Assembly: GCF_003182355.1 (NCBI RefSeq)
Contig: NZ_QGTW01000016.1
Location: 62,001-126,000, forward strand
Reading direction: 5' to 3'
Source of the DNA: Cytobacillus oceanisediminis
Lineage (GTDB): Bacteria > Bacillota > Bacilli > Bacillales > Cytobacillaceae
Length of the DNA: 64,000 bases
Shown: piece after piece, positions 9,104-17,920 of the stretch
Layout of the letters: each line of letters opens with the position of its first letter
How positions within the stretch are numbered: the stretch's first letter is position 1
Notes under the pieces: model-generated
The model's input: only the letters and a program-made list of their open reading frames with translations
Databases searched by the model: none
What the model was told of the DNA's origin: nothing
Program-made: the position numbers and the translations under genes

Positions 9104-10570
9104 ATGCGTATCAATGAAAAGGTTTCCAATTTAATAGACAATAAAAGTCAATTATTTGTTGATGTCAGTGATGATATATGGGAGTTTGCAGAAACGCGGT
9201 TTGAAGAATTTCGTTCGGCAGATTTATTATGTTCTACTTTGGAAAATGAAGGTTTTACCGTTGAACGTGGGATTGCAGGTCTTGAAACAGGTTTTATTGC
9301 AAGTTTCGGTGAAGGGTATCCAGTTGTTGGCATTCTTGGGGAATTTGATGCTTTAGCAGGTCTTAGTCAAAAAGCAAATAGCTCTTCATATAATCCAATC
9401 ATTCCTAACGGGAATGGTCACGGATGCGGTCATAATTTACTTGGTACGGGCTCATTGGCAGCTGCAATTGCTGTAAAAGATTACATAAAAGAAAATAACC
9501 TCACAGCAACTGTTCGTTACTATGGATGTCCAGCTGAGGAAAGCGGCTATGGGAAAACATATATGTCCAAAGAAGGTTTGTTTGAAGATGTAGATGTTGC
9601 TTTCTGCTGGCACCCAGGTACTATTAATGCAGTGATGCATGCGACATCCAATGCAGTCATACACGCACACTTTGAATTTTACGGTCGAAGTGCGCATGCG
9701 GCGGATGCTCCCCATTTGGGAAGAAGTGCTTTAGATGCAGTGGAATTAATGAATGTTGGTGTCAACTATATGCGTGAACATATGATAGATCAGGCTCGGG
9801 TTCATTATGCGATCACTAATACCGGAGGGTTTGCCCCTAATGTTGTACAACCAAAAGCTGAAGTTACCTACCTTATCCGTGCACCTAAGCCTAACCAAGT
9901 AAAAGCACTTTATGAAAGGGTAAAAAATATTGCTCGTGGTGCGTCCTTAATGACAGAAACGAAGTTAGAATATAAAATTGAAGGTGCTTGTGCCAACTTG
10001 ATTCCAAATGCGACTTTGGAGCGTGTGATGCATAAGCACTTGGGTGAATTGGGATTCCCGGAAATTACTGATAAAGAAATCCAATTTGCCAAAACCATCT
10101 ATGAATCTACCTCTAGTGACGAGAAGCAAACAGCCGCTAGTCAAGTTGGTAAACAATTGGCTTCCCAATTAGCAGAAAGGCCAATAGCCGATTATATCAT
10201 GCCTTATTCGGATAATCTCAAGTTTATGGGGGGATCAACTGATGTGGCAGATGTGAGTTGGACTGTACCGACCGCACAGTGTGTAACATCGACTTGGGCG
10301 TTTTCAACTCCTTTTCATACATGGCAAGCAGTAACCCAGGGTAAGCAGTCGTATGCGCATAAGGCAATGCTTCTTGCAGGAAAGGCAATGGCCTGTACAG
10401 CAATAGAAGTGATGCAAAATAATGAGATAATTACCAAAGCAAAAGCTGAACTATTAGAACGACTTGATGGAGAGACTTATGAATGCCTTATTCCTGCTGA
10501 ATTAAAGCCTCCTAAAAAAACTAAACAGGATTTTAATACGTTCCCCTCTGGTATAGGAGCATATTACTAG
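9104..10570 (+). CDS. M20-family amidohydrolase, AbgB-like
   Basis: This 488-residue enzyme has the M20 metal site GHGCGHN, the AEE catalytic segment (GCPAEESGYG), and a dimerisation domain starting at ARVHYAITN. Length and motif pattern resemble AbgB, the p-aminobenzoyl-glutamate hydrolase subunit, more than the first M20 enzyme of this operon. AbgB works with AbgA in E. coli; the two M20 genes here could form a comparable pair, with DUF3100 replacing AbgT as transporter. That is an inference from gene order. The start at ATG 9104 follows AAAGGAGCTGAGG. It is the last gene of the operon. Confidence 0.85.
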   Translation: MRINEKVSNLIDNKSQLFVDVSDDIWEFAETRFEEFRSADLLCSTLENEGFTVERGIAGLETGFIASFGEGYPVVGILGEFDALAGLSQKANSSSYNPIIPNGNGHGCGHNLLGTGSLAAAIAVKDYIKENNLTATVRYYGCPAEESGYGKTYMSKEGLFEDVDVAFCWHPGTINAVMHATSNAVIHAHFEFYGRSAHAADAPHLGRSALDAVELMNVGVNYMREHMIDQARVHYAITNTGGFAPNVVQPKAEVTYLIRAPKPNQVKALYERVKNIARGASLMTETKLEYKIEGACANLIPNATLERVMHKHLGELGFPEITDKEIQFAKTIYESTSSDEKQTAASQVGKQLASQLAERPIADYIMPYSDNLKFMGGSTDVADVSWTVPTAQCVTSTWAFSTPFHTWQAVTQGKQSYAHKAMLLAGKAMACTAIEVMQNNEIITKAKAELLERLDGETYECLIPAELKPPKKTKQDFNTFPSGIGAYY

Positions 10571-10620
10571 TGATTTTCAATGACGTTTTATGTGTTTATT
10601 TAAAGATGAATAATTTATTA

Positions 10621-10706
10621 GTGGGCGTCCCCATCGGGGGGCCCACCTATTTTCCATTCATCAGATAAAATGGCGCTTATAGATAATAAGGTAAGCGTCT
10701 TTTTCT
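10621..10706 (+). terminator. Two terminator-like hairpins after the M20 operon
   Basis: GTGGGC...GCCCAC (10621-10647, with an inner CCCC/GGGG extension) is followed by TATTTT. A second hairpin, GCGCTTA/TAAGCGT (about 10673-10700), is followed by CTTTTT. Together they should stop readthrough from 10570. Confidence 0.65.
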
Positions 10707-11174
10707 ACGAAAAAAAGATTGAGTTAAACGCCGGTTTTAAAATAATTGGTATTAAGTGATCGGGCGGCAACGTTGAAAATAACTTAATCTTGTTTACTAA
10801 AATAGCAGTCAGTCTTCCAAAAAAAAATATCAAAAGGGGCCAAGAAGTAAGAATAAAAATTTACTATCTTTATCTATTTATTTTGACCCATATCCGAACT
10901 CAAGCCCTCATTTCTTCCCAAAAAGGACCCTCAAAGGAGAGTCCCGACATAGTTGTATACTCATGATGTTTTATTTTATTTCCAAAAGCCACAAAATAAA
11001 ACCTAAGTAGCTTCTTGTTTTAGTTAAGTAAATATCAATAATATCTTTGGAAATAATCTTCCACCCTTATATTAGTTTTGATGAAAGCCTGGTTTCATTT
11101 TAGTAATGTACTAGCGTGTTAGTTTATTCATCTTATAATAATTGGAATAAATAATTGAAACTTCTTGTAAAAAA
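10707..11174. other. Gene-free interval
   Basis: About 470 bp of AT-rich sequence between the M20 operon and the IclR gene. I find no ORF with a ribosome site, no tRNA and no clear repeat. A GGACCCTC/GAGAGTCC-like hairpin lies near 10924-10944. Confidence 0.5.
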
Positions 11175-11912
11175 TTAACTCCTATATCCCATCTTCTTTG
11201 AAATAATGCTCCCTGTATTAGCAACCTTGCTAATGATCAATTCAAGTCTATCTTCGGACAACTGGAAGCTGATTAACTTAACACTCACAGCTCCAACAAC
11301 CTCACCCAATCGATTAAGAATAGGTGCAGCGACAGCAGATATCCCTTCTGTACGTTCGTTATGGCTGACACAAAACCCTTTTGCATGGATCTTTTCTAAT
11401 AATTCCTCAAATTCTACTCGTTCTTCCTCTTTTACAAGTTCATGTATGATGTGCTCCCTTTGGCTGGACGGCATATAAGCAAGCATAATTAAGCTAGCAG
11501 CACTAATATTCATCGGGATTCGAAGGCCAAGTTGATCGTATACACGGATCGTATTTTGTTCACAATCAATCCGTTCAATCACTAACGCTTCCATGCCTAT
11601 TGGTTTGCTTAAATAAACACTTTCACCTATCTCATGCATGAGCCTCTCTAGCTCAGGCCTAATGATACTTACATAATCCATGGTGTCATAAACCTTTAGA
11701 CCATATTCTAGCCATATGTTTCCTAATCCATATAACTTTCTTTCAGAATCTTGCTGTATCATTTCATGTTTCATCATGGCTTTAAGGAGACGATGCATGG
11801 AGCTTACGGGAAGATCACATTCTTTAGCTAATTCTGTAATAGGGAGATATTTATTGGCATCGTATTTAGTTAATACTTTGATTACTTTCATTGCTCTATC
11901 AATTGATTGCAT
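11175..11912 (-). CDS. IclR-family transcriptional regulator
   Basis: The 245-residue protein has an N-terminal winged helix (residues 1-65; LPITELAKECDLPVSSMHRLLKAM) and an IclR effector domain with GISAVAAPILNRLGEVVGAVSV. The frame extends upstream to 11963, but the ATG at 11912 has a GAGGTGG ribosome site, and the added residues look non-coding. It is divergent from the DDAH-permease-rocB operon, 173 bp away, and is the natural candidate for its control. IclR proteins sense small carboxylates or amino-acid derivatives; the ligand is unknown. Confidence 0.88.
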   Translation of the reverse strand: MQSIDRAMKVIKVLTKYDANKYLPITELAKECDLPVSSMHRLLKAMMKHEMIQQDSERKLYGLGNIWLEYGLKVYDTMDYVSIIRPELERLMHEIGESVYLSKPIGMEALVIERIDCEQNTIRVYDQLGLRIPMNISAASLIMLAYMPSSQREHIIHELVKEEERVEFEELLEKIHAKGFCVSHNERTEGISAVAAPILNRLGEVVGAVSVKLISFQLSEDRLELIISKVANTGSIISKKMGYRS

Positions 11913-11985
11913 ATGGATTCCACCTCTGTTTATATTATAAACCGCGCTCTTTAAGAAAAACACTATTTTGATTTTTCTAAATATA

Positions 11986-12015
11986 TTGACTAATCAACGA
12001 AAGAGGATTTATAAT
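11986..12015 (+). promoter_or_regulatory. SigA-type promoter of the DDAH-rocB operon
   Basis: TTGACT (11986-11991), 18 bp, TATAAT (12010-12015), about 70 bp before the first gene. It lies inside the divergent spacer with the IclR gene, where that regulator could bind. Confidence 0.65.
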
Positions 12016-12085
12016 TTAATCAATATTTCCTTTGTTCGGAATCATTTTCCGATATACGGAAAAATAAGGGGGTGTATATTACTCT

Positions 12086-12943
12086 ATGTTCAAAAAATTG
12101 AAGCATGTAATTGTTAAACACCCGAGGGAGGCTTTTAAAAGTCAAGAGCATTTGACCAAAGAGTGGGAAAAATACAATTACATTGAAGAACCGAATTTTG
12201 AGGAGGCGTTGGTTGAGTATGAAAAATTTCTTAGTATATTGAAAGAACATGTAGAATGCATTGACTATTTGCCAGCTTCTGATGAAACAGGAATGGATTC
12301 CTTGTACGCGCACGATCCTGTTAAATTCACAAAAGAAGGAGCAATTATTCTTAAATCAGGAAAAAAACCGCGTCAGCCGGAAGCCATGGTTTTTAAAAAG
12401 TTTTTGGAAGACAAGGGAATTCCAATTATTGGAGAACTCACAGGTGATGCCATGGCAGATGGAGGAGACATTGTTTGGCTGGATGACAAGACGATTGCAG
12501 TGGGGCGTGGGTACCGTACAAATGATGAAGCAATAAGGCAATTAAAAGAGTTGACTTCACATCAAGTTGATGAATTTATAGTTGTACCGCTTCCCCATGA
12601 TCAAGGGGAAGCAGAGTGTCTTCACTTAATGTCTTTCATCAGTATGGTTGACCATGATTTGGCTGTAGTACATTCAAGGTTAATGCCTGTATTTTTCAGA
12701 CAATTTCTTCTTGAACGAAAAATTAAATTAATAGAAGTTCCAGAAAATGAATATCAAACACTTGGCTGTAATGTCTTGGCATTAGCACCGCGTGTTTGCA
12801 TGATTGTCTCCGGAAACAACTATACAAAAAAGCAGCTTGAAGTAGCAGGGGCAACGGTTTATGAGTATAAAGGAAAAGAAATATCGTACAAAGGAACTGG
12901 AGGACCGACTTGTTTAACGGCGCCTGTTAAACGCACACATTAA
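12086..12943 (+). CDS. DDAH / amidinotransferase-fold hydrolase, copy 1
   Basis: This is a 285-residue pentein-fold enzyme. Visible features are the guanidino-binding segment DSLYAHDP, the ADGGDI loop, GRGYRTNDEAI, a catalytic His (H180, in CLHLMSF) and the C-terminal nucleophile Cys (C276, in GGPTCLTAP). Members hydrolyse N-methylarginines to citrulline, or act on other guanidino substrates. The motifs depart from classic DDAH (DP instead of ED after the Phe/His position), so the substrate may differ from that of the next gene. It is the first gene of an operon with a second DDAH, a permease and rocB. The AAGGGGG site is 13 bp from the ATG, longer than usual. Confidence 0.82.
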   Translation: MFKKLKHVIVKHPREAFKSQEHLTKEWEKYNYIEEPNFEEALVEYEKFLSILKEHVECIDYLPASDETGMDSLYAHDPVKFTKEGAIILKSGKKPRQPEAMVFKKFLEDKGIPIIGELTGDAMADGGDIVWLDDKTIAVGRGYRTNDEAIRQLKELTSHQVDEFIVVPLPHDQGEAECLHLMSFISMVDHDLAVVHSRLMPVFFRQFLLERKIKLIEVPENEYQTLGCNVLALAPRVCMIVSGNNYTKKQLEVAGATVYEYKGKEISYKGTGGPTCLTAPVKRTH

Positions 12944-12968
12944 ACTAAACAAAGAGCGGGGGATTTAT

Positions 12969-13730
12969 ATGTTTAAAAATGCCATAGTAAAAAAGCCAGG
13001 AAAAAGTTATGTACAAGGATTAACGACAAGTAATTTAGGAAAACCAGATTATACAATAGCTTTAAAGCAACATGAGAATTATATTCAAGCCTTAGCTAGA
13101 TGCGGGGTAGATGTAATAACTATTCCAGAAAGTGAGGAATTTCCAGATTCTACTTTTGTGGAAGATACAGCTGTGCTCACACCAAGGTTTGCTGTTATTT
13201 CAAATCCAGGTGCAGGCTCCCGTAATGGAGAAATTACGGCAATGGATAGCTATATCAAAGGATATTATGAAGATATTTACTATATTAAGGCTCCCGGTAC
13301 GCTAGATGGCGGCGATGTTCTTCAAATAGAAAATCATTTTTACATTGGAATTTCTGAGCGTACGAATGAAAATGGGGCCAACCAGCTAAAAGACATTTTA
13401 GAAGTTGCAGATTATAAAGTAACCATTATTCCTTTAAAGCAATTTTTTCACTTGAAAACAGGAATTGCTTATCTGGGGAACAATCAAATTGTTGTTGCAG
13501 GAGAATTTATTGACCACCCTGACTTTAAACAATATGAACAAATCATTGTTCCGCCGGAAGAAGAATACTGTGCAAACTGTATTCGAGTGAATGATTATGT
13601 AATCATTCCGAAAGGATTTGAAAAAACTAGAGAAAATATCCAGAACGCTGGATATGAAATTATTGAACTGGAAATGACTGAATTTCAGAAGCAAGACGGA
13701 GGATTGAGCTGTCTATCTCTCCGATTTTAA
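12969..13730 (+). CDS. Dimethylarginine dimethylaminohydrolase-like enzyme, copy 2
   Basis: The 253-residue enzyme shows the full DDAH signature: DSTFVEDTAV, LDGGDV, GISERTNENG, catalytic His at 161 (FFHLKTG) and nucleophile Cys at 248 (GGLSCLSLRF). DDAH converts asymmetric dimethylarginine and monomethylarginine to citrulline plus the methylamine. It begins 25 bp after copy 1 with a GCGGGGG site. Two divergent members in tandem suggest two related guanidino substrates. The following permease and RocB would handle uptake and the amino-acid product, which is inference from order. Confidence 0.88.
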   Translation: MFKNAIVKKPGKSYVQGLTTSNLGKPDYTIALKQHENYIQALARCGVDVITIPESEEFPDSTFVEDTAVLTPRFAVISNPGAGSRNGEITAMDSYIKGYYEDIYYIKAPGTLDGGDVLQIENHFYIGISERTNENGANQLKDILEVADYKVTIIPLKQFFHLKTGIAYLGNNQIVVAGEFIDHPDFKQYEQIIVPPEEEYCANCIRVNDYVIIPKGFEKTRENIQNAGYEIIELEMTEFQKQDGGLSCLSLRF

Positions 13731-13782
13731 TAGATTAATTGTACCGAGCATAAAAAAATATATTGTTTAGGAGGTCAGAATA

Positions 13783-15195
13783 GTGGAAGACATACAATCC
13801 CACCAGCAATTGAACCGTTCCATGCAAAAACGCCATCTATTTATGCTTTCGCTCGGAGGAGTAATTGGTACAGGTCTTTTTTTAAATGCTGGCTATACAA
13901 TAAATCAGTCAGGGGCCGGCGGGGCTTTGTTGGGTTATTTAGTCGGCGGTCTTATTTTGTATATGGTGATGGTCTGTTTAGGTGAATTAGCGGTACACAT
14001 GCCTGTCACAGGTTCCTTCCAAAAATATGCCACTGAATATATTGGACCTTCTGCAGGTTTTTCACTTGGTTGGATGTATTTTGTAGGCTCAGCAGCAACA
14101 GCAGGAGTCGAGTTTACAGCCGCAGGGATTCTGATGCAATATTGGTTCCCTGATGTTCCAATTTGGATATGGTGTGCTGTGTTCATCTTACTATTGTTTA
14201 CAATGAATGCGTTAACAACTAGAGGTTTTGCAGAGGCAGAATATTGGTTTTCCGGTATTAAAGTAGTTGCAGTTATTGCTTTTATACTAATTGGAATTGC
14301 TAGCATCTTTGGTTTTACCTCCTTATCTGACCGACCAGCTCCTTTCCTTGAAAACCTTACACCTTCAGGACTTTTTCCTGCCGGTATTGCGATAGTCTTT
14401 GTTACTATGATGAATGTTATTTTTTCTTATCAAGGCTCAGAGCTAATAGGAATTGCGGCAGGAGAAAGTGAGAACCCTGAAAAGAACATCCCCAGAGCAA
14501 TACGAAATGTACTTTTTAGAATAATCGTGTTTTACCTCGCGTCCATTATTATTCTTTCAGCAATATTTCCTGCTTCAGAATTAGGGTTATTAGAAAGTCC
14601 GTTCGTGACGTTAATGACAATAGCTGGTGTCCCATATGCTGGCGGTATCATGAATTTTGTCATTCTTACTGCTATTCTCTCAGTTGGAAATTCATGTCTT
14701 TATGCATCAACTCGACTACTTTGGGCGATGGCTCACGACGGGATGGCACCTAAGCTATTTGGTATATTATCTAAAAGAAAAGTGCCATTAAATGCCCTTC
14801 TTTTTACAATATCATTTTCACTTCTATCCTTACTGACTAGTTTTATGGCTGCTGATACTGTATTTGTATTATTAATGTCAATTGCGGGAATATCGGTCAC
14901 AATTTCGTGGATGGGTATTGCCTTATCACAATATATGTTTCGAAAGAGGTATTTAAAATCAGGAGGGACAACAGGGGAATTAAAATATAAGGTACCTCTT
15001 TATCCGTTCATTCCTTTATTTTGTTTAGGTTTTTGTTTAATGATTTTAATATTCCTGGCCTTTGATCCTACTCAACGGATTGGATTATTTTACGGGATAG
15101 GATTTTTCGTTAGCTGTATATTATTCTATAAATTTAAACTGGGAAAAAAAGTAGAGTCAGATAAAAGTACTGAGAGCAATATGAAAATATTATGA
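13783..15195 (+). CDS. Amino-acid permease (AAT/APC family)
   Basis: This is a 470-residue transporter with about 12 membrane segments. The opening LSLGGVIGTGLFLNAGYTI is the APC substrate-binding helix 1, and AAGESENPEKNIPRAI is the conserved loop after helix 6. It resembles RocE/RocC-type amino-acid permeases. The start is GTG 13783 behind AGGAGG. Its place between DDAH genes and rocB suggests uptake of arginine, methylated arginine or citrulline. A hairpin separates it from rocB. Confidence 0.85.
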   Translation: MEDIQSHQQLNRSMQKRHLFMLSLGGVIGTGLFLNAGYTINQSGAGGALLGYLVGGLILYMVMVCLGELAVHMPVTGSFQKYATEYIGPSAGFSLGWMYFVGSAATAGVEFTAAGILMQYWFPDVPIWIWCAVFILLLFTMNALTTRGFAEAEYWFSGIKVVAVIAFILIGIASIFGFTSLSDRPAPFLENLTPSGLFPAGIAIVFVTMMNVIFSYQGSELIGIAAGESENPEKNIPRAIRNVLFRIIVFYLASIIILSAIFPASELGLLESPFVTLMTIAGVPYAGGIMNFVILTAILSVGNSCLYASTRLLWAMAHDGMAPKLFGILSKRKVPLNALLFTISFSLLSLLTSFMAADTVFVLLMSIAGISVTISWMGIALSQYMFRKRYLKSGGTTGELKYKVPLYPFIPLFCLGFCLMILIFLAFDPTQRIGLFYGIGFFVSCILFYKFKLGKKVESDKSTESNMKIL

Positions 15196-15242
15196 GGTAA
15201 GAGGATACGCTTCTACTAAGCATATAAAATCATATGGCCGTG

Positions 15243-15268
15243 ATAGAAGAAGCAGATGCTTCTTCTAT
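15243..15268 (+). terminator. Hairpin between permease and rocB
   Basis: ATAGAAGAAGC / GCTTCTTCTAT is a perfect 11-bp stem with an AGAT loop, followed by TACATTTT. The T tract is weak, so it may attenuate rather than stop transcription into rocB. Confidence 0.5.
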
Positions 15269-15325
15269 TACATTTTGCAGAGATGTAAAGGCTTTTTTTC
15301 TTATAACTTAATTATAAAGGGGAAG

Positions 15326-16945
15326 ATGAATGAAATGAGATGGGGCACTCCTGATGATTTAAGATCTTTACTTTGCGAGCTTGTAAGCTGGAAAAGCATG
15401 ACGTTGTCAATGGGGGAGCGGCAGTTTCCCATGAAATTACAGGCGAAGCTTCAGGATCTTGAATATTATCGTGAATTTCCTGAACACTTAGCTCTTCATA
15501 ACGCGGACTTGAGAAGAAAATTCTTAACAGCACTTTATAAGCAGCCTGAAGCGACTGATACCATTTGTTTAATTAGTCATTTTGATACAGTCAACACAGA
15601 AGAATACGGGGATTTTGAACCTCTGGCAACCCAGCCAGAGGAACTGACTAAGATATTCCTTGACAGGCGGACGGAAGTTACAGAGGATGTTTTGCAGGAT
15701 TTAGAATCCGGCGAGTATTTGTTTGGACGCGGAACAATGGATATGAAAATGGGGCTTGTAATGCACATGAGGTTGATTGAAAAAGCAAGCATAGAAAAGT
15801 GGCCGATAAATTTATTACTCTTGACAGTTCCCGACGAGGAAGTAAACTCTTCAGGGATGCGCTATGCAGTCCCAGTGCTTTTGGACTTGCAGAAAGAATA
15901 TGGACTAACGTATAAGTTATTTTTGAATGGGGAACCGGTATTCTCTCAAAAACCAGGTGATTATAAATATTATGTTTACTCAGGTACTATTGGAAAAATC
16001 ATTCCAGGGGCACTTTTTTACGGGAAAGAAACACATGCAGGTGAGCCCCACAGTGGATTAACGTCACCCTATATCGCCTCCTTTTTAACACAGCAGATGG
16101 AATGGAATGACGAGTTTCAAGAAACGGTTTTTGGTGAAAAGACACCTGTTCCCGTCACATTGCAGCAGAAAGATATAAGGCTAGAATATTCTACCCAGAC
16201 ACCATACCGTTCAGCTGCACTTTATAATGTCTTTCTAATGGAGAAGAATGCTTCCGAAATCATGGATTTATTTGAAGGGGTAGCTAATAAAGCAGCTGCA
16301 GCTTGTAATGATTCATATATTAAAGTTTGCCAAAAACATAAAGTTGATCTGATTGGGAAGGTTAAAGTCATTCGATATAAAGAGCTGCTGGAGTATGCTG
16401 CAAATAAATTCGGAAATGAATTTGTTGAGGAAGTGAAGATGGAAATCCATGCTCACGAAGAATGGGATGACCGCGAGAAATCATTTAGAATAACGGACAA
16501 ATTGATGATTCAATGTCAAGAGCTTGCACCAGCCATCATAATTCTGTATGCACCTCCTTTTTATCCTGCAGTTAACTCTTCAGGAGATATTCTTGTAGAA
16601 GATTGCATACGTTTCATGAAAACTAGAGCCAGTGAAAAATTCAGATTGCCTGTAGAAAGAATCCACTACTTTAATGGTATATGTGATTTAAGTTACGTAA
16701 ACTATACCGATGAAGGGGAAGGATGGTCAACCTTTGAAAAAAACACGCCTGTATGGGGTGATAGCTATACCCTCCCGTTTAATGAAATGAAAAGATTAAA
16801 TGCACCGGTAATAAACATTGGTCCATTCGGGAAGGATGCACATAAACGGACAGAACGTTTGCATATTAAAAACGCATTTGAAGAGGTGCCTTTGTTAGTT
16901 GAGGAAATGATCCATATGCTGAGTCTACAACTTCAAAAAAGCTGA
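15326..16945 (+). CDS. rocB: RocB-like M20 peptidase, arginine utilisation
   Basis: The 539-residue protein matches RocB of the Bacillus arginine catabolic operons in length and in the segments LISHFDTVN, LFGRGTMDMKMG, TVPDEEVNSSGM and GETHAGEPHSG-like KETHAGEPHSG. It is an M20-fold protein whose biochemical role in arginine use is still not firmly established. The frame is open from 15275, but ATG 15326 has the AAGGGGA site. It is the last gene of the DDAH operon, linking that operon to arginine/citrulline breakdown. Confidence 0.88.
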   Translation: MNEMRWGTPDDLRSLLCELVSWKSMTLSMGERQFPMKLQAKLQDLEYYREFPEHLALHNADLRRKFLTALYKQPEATDTICLISHFDTVNTEEYGDFEPLATQPEELTKIFLDRRTEVTEDVLQDLESGEYLFGRGTMDMKMGLVMHMRLIEKASIEKWPINLLLLTVPDEEVNSSGMRYAVPVLLDLQKEYGLTYKLFLNGEPVFSQKPGDYKYYVYSGTIGKIIPGALFYGKETHAGEPHSGLTSPYIASFLTQQMEWNDEFQETVFGEKTPVPVTLQQKDIRLEYSTQTPYRSAALYNVFLMEKNASEIMDLFEGVANKAAAACNDSYIKVCQKHKVDLIGKVKVIRYKELLEYAANKFGNEFVEEVKMEIHAHEEWDDREKSFRITDKLMIQCQELAPAIIILYAPPFYPAVNSSGDILVEDCIRFMKTRASEKFRLPVERIHYFNGICDLSYVNYTDEGEGWSTFEKNTPVWGDSYTLPFNEMKRLNAPVINIGPFGKDAHKRTERLHIKNAFEEVPLLVEEMIHMLSLQLQKS

Positions 16946-17084
16946 TTCGAGATTATCCAAATTAACCAGTCTCCTTTTTTGTTTCTTTCATTGTTTACTT
17001 TTTAGATAAGTATACTTATTTTTAATGGGGAACATTTTCATATAATACTATTAGATATCCTTAAGAATTAAAGTATCACTAGCC

Positions 17085-17117
17085 AAAAAAGCGGATAAGA
17101 GAGCCGCTTTTTTTTTA
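17085..17117 (+). terminator. Terminator after rocB
   Basis: AAAAAAGCGG / CCGCTTTTTT arms with a long T run. The rest of 16946-17232 holds no supported gene. Confidence 0.85.
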
Positions 17118-17232
17118 TATAAATAGATATCGAAATGTTTTTGTATGAAAATCTAACTATATATAAAAATGCATGAAAGCGCTTTCTGATTAATCGAATT
17201 TTTATACTTAATTTAATTTTCTAAAAAATTAA

Positions 17233-17261
17233 TTGACAGTATTCATTTACCCTTTTATAAT
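17233..17261 (+). promoter_or_regulatory. Consensus SigA promoter of the TetR-NCS1 operon
   Basis: TTGACA (17233-17238), 17 bp, TATAAT (17256-17261): a perfect consensus promoter 30 bp before the tetR start. Confidence 0.9.
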
Positions 17262-17263
17262 CA

Positions 17264-17281
17264 ACCTAACAATCGTTAGGT
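17264..17281 (+). promoter_or_regulatory. Operator dyad of the TetR regulator
   Basis: ACCTAAC-AATC-GTTAGGT, 7-bp perfect arms, lies at the expected transcription start, just after the -10 box. It is well placed for autorepression by the TetR protein encoded next. Confidence 0.75.
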
Positions 17282-17290
17282 GGTGGTGGT

Positions 17291-17887
17291 ATGAAACAGA
17301 AATTAATCGAAGCTGCACTTGTACAGTATTCTTTGCATGGTTATGACGGTGCAACAATGAGAAAAATTGCAAATGAGGTAGGGATTAAACCGGCATCCAT
17401 TTATTTCTTTTATAAAAATAAAAATGAATTATTCATAGCTGCATTTCAGCAGTTGCTAGAGAGTCACTTCACTAAAATGAAAGACATCATTAATGATAAT
17501 AGGGACAAGCATGTTAGCGAGATTTTTACAGCTCTCCTTCATGGTATTGTAGACCATCACAAAGGAGATAAAGAAGGAACAAATGCCTACATTTCATTGG
17601 TTACTTCTCCTATTCCGGAAATTCATACTTTCTTAACAAAACATATGCTCCACTTCAACACTTGGTTATCACAATCCCTTGAACAAGCTTTAAAAGCAAG
17701 TTATCCATCCATTTCTGAAAGTGATATAGATAGAACAGTGAAAAAATATGTACTCATTGGGAATGGCGTTTTTTGGGGAATCAACTTATATGAAGGTGAA
17801 AATTTTAACGAGCAAGTAGAATTAGGTATAGAATTACTGAAGTCCATATTAGTACAGTTGGATGAACAGTACTCTGAAGGGTCTTAA
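17291..17887 (+). CDS. TetR-family regulator
   Basis: The 198-residue protein has a TetR helix-turn-helix at residues 1-50 (GYDGATMRKIANEVGIKPASIYFFYKNK) and an all-helical ligand domain. The GTGGTGG ribosome site overlaps the operator arm, so binding would block both transcription and access to the leader. It is followed 33 bp later by the NCS1 permease, so the regulator and catabolic genes share one transcript. The inducer is probably the substrate of that operon. Confidence 0.88.
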   Translation: MKQKLIEAALVQYSLHGYDGATMRKIANEVGIKPASIYFFYKNKNELFIAAFQQLLESHFTKMKDIINDNRDKHVSEIFTALLHGIVDHHKGDKEGTNAYISLVTSPIPEIHTFLTKHMLHFNTWLSQSLEQALKASYPSISESDIDRTVKKYVLIGNGVFWGINLYEGENFNEQVELGIELLKSILVQLDEQYSEGS

Positions 17888-17920
17888 TTGTAAGTATCTT
17901 AAAAAGGGGGAGTATTCAAA

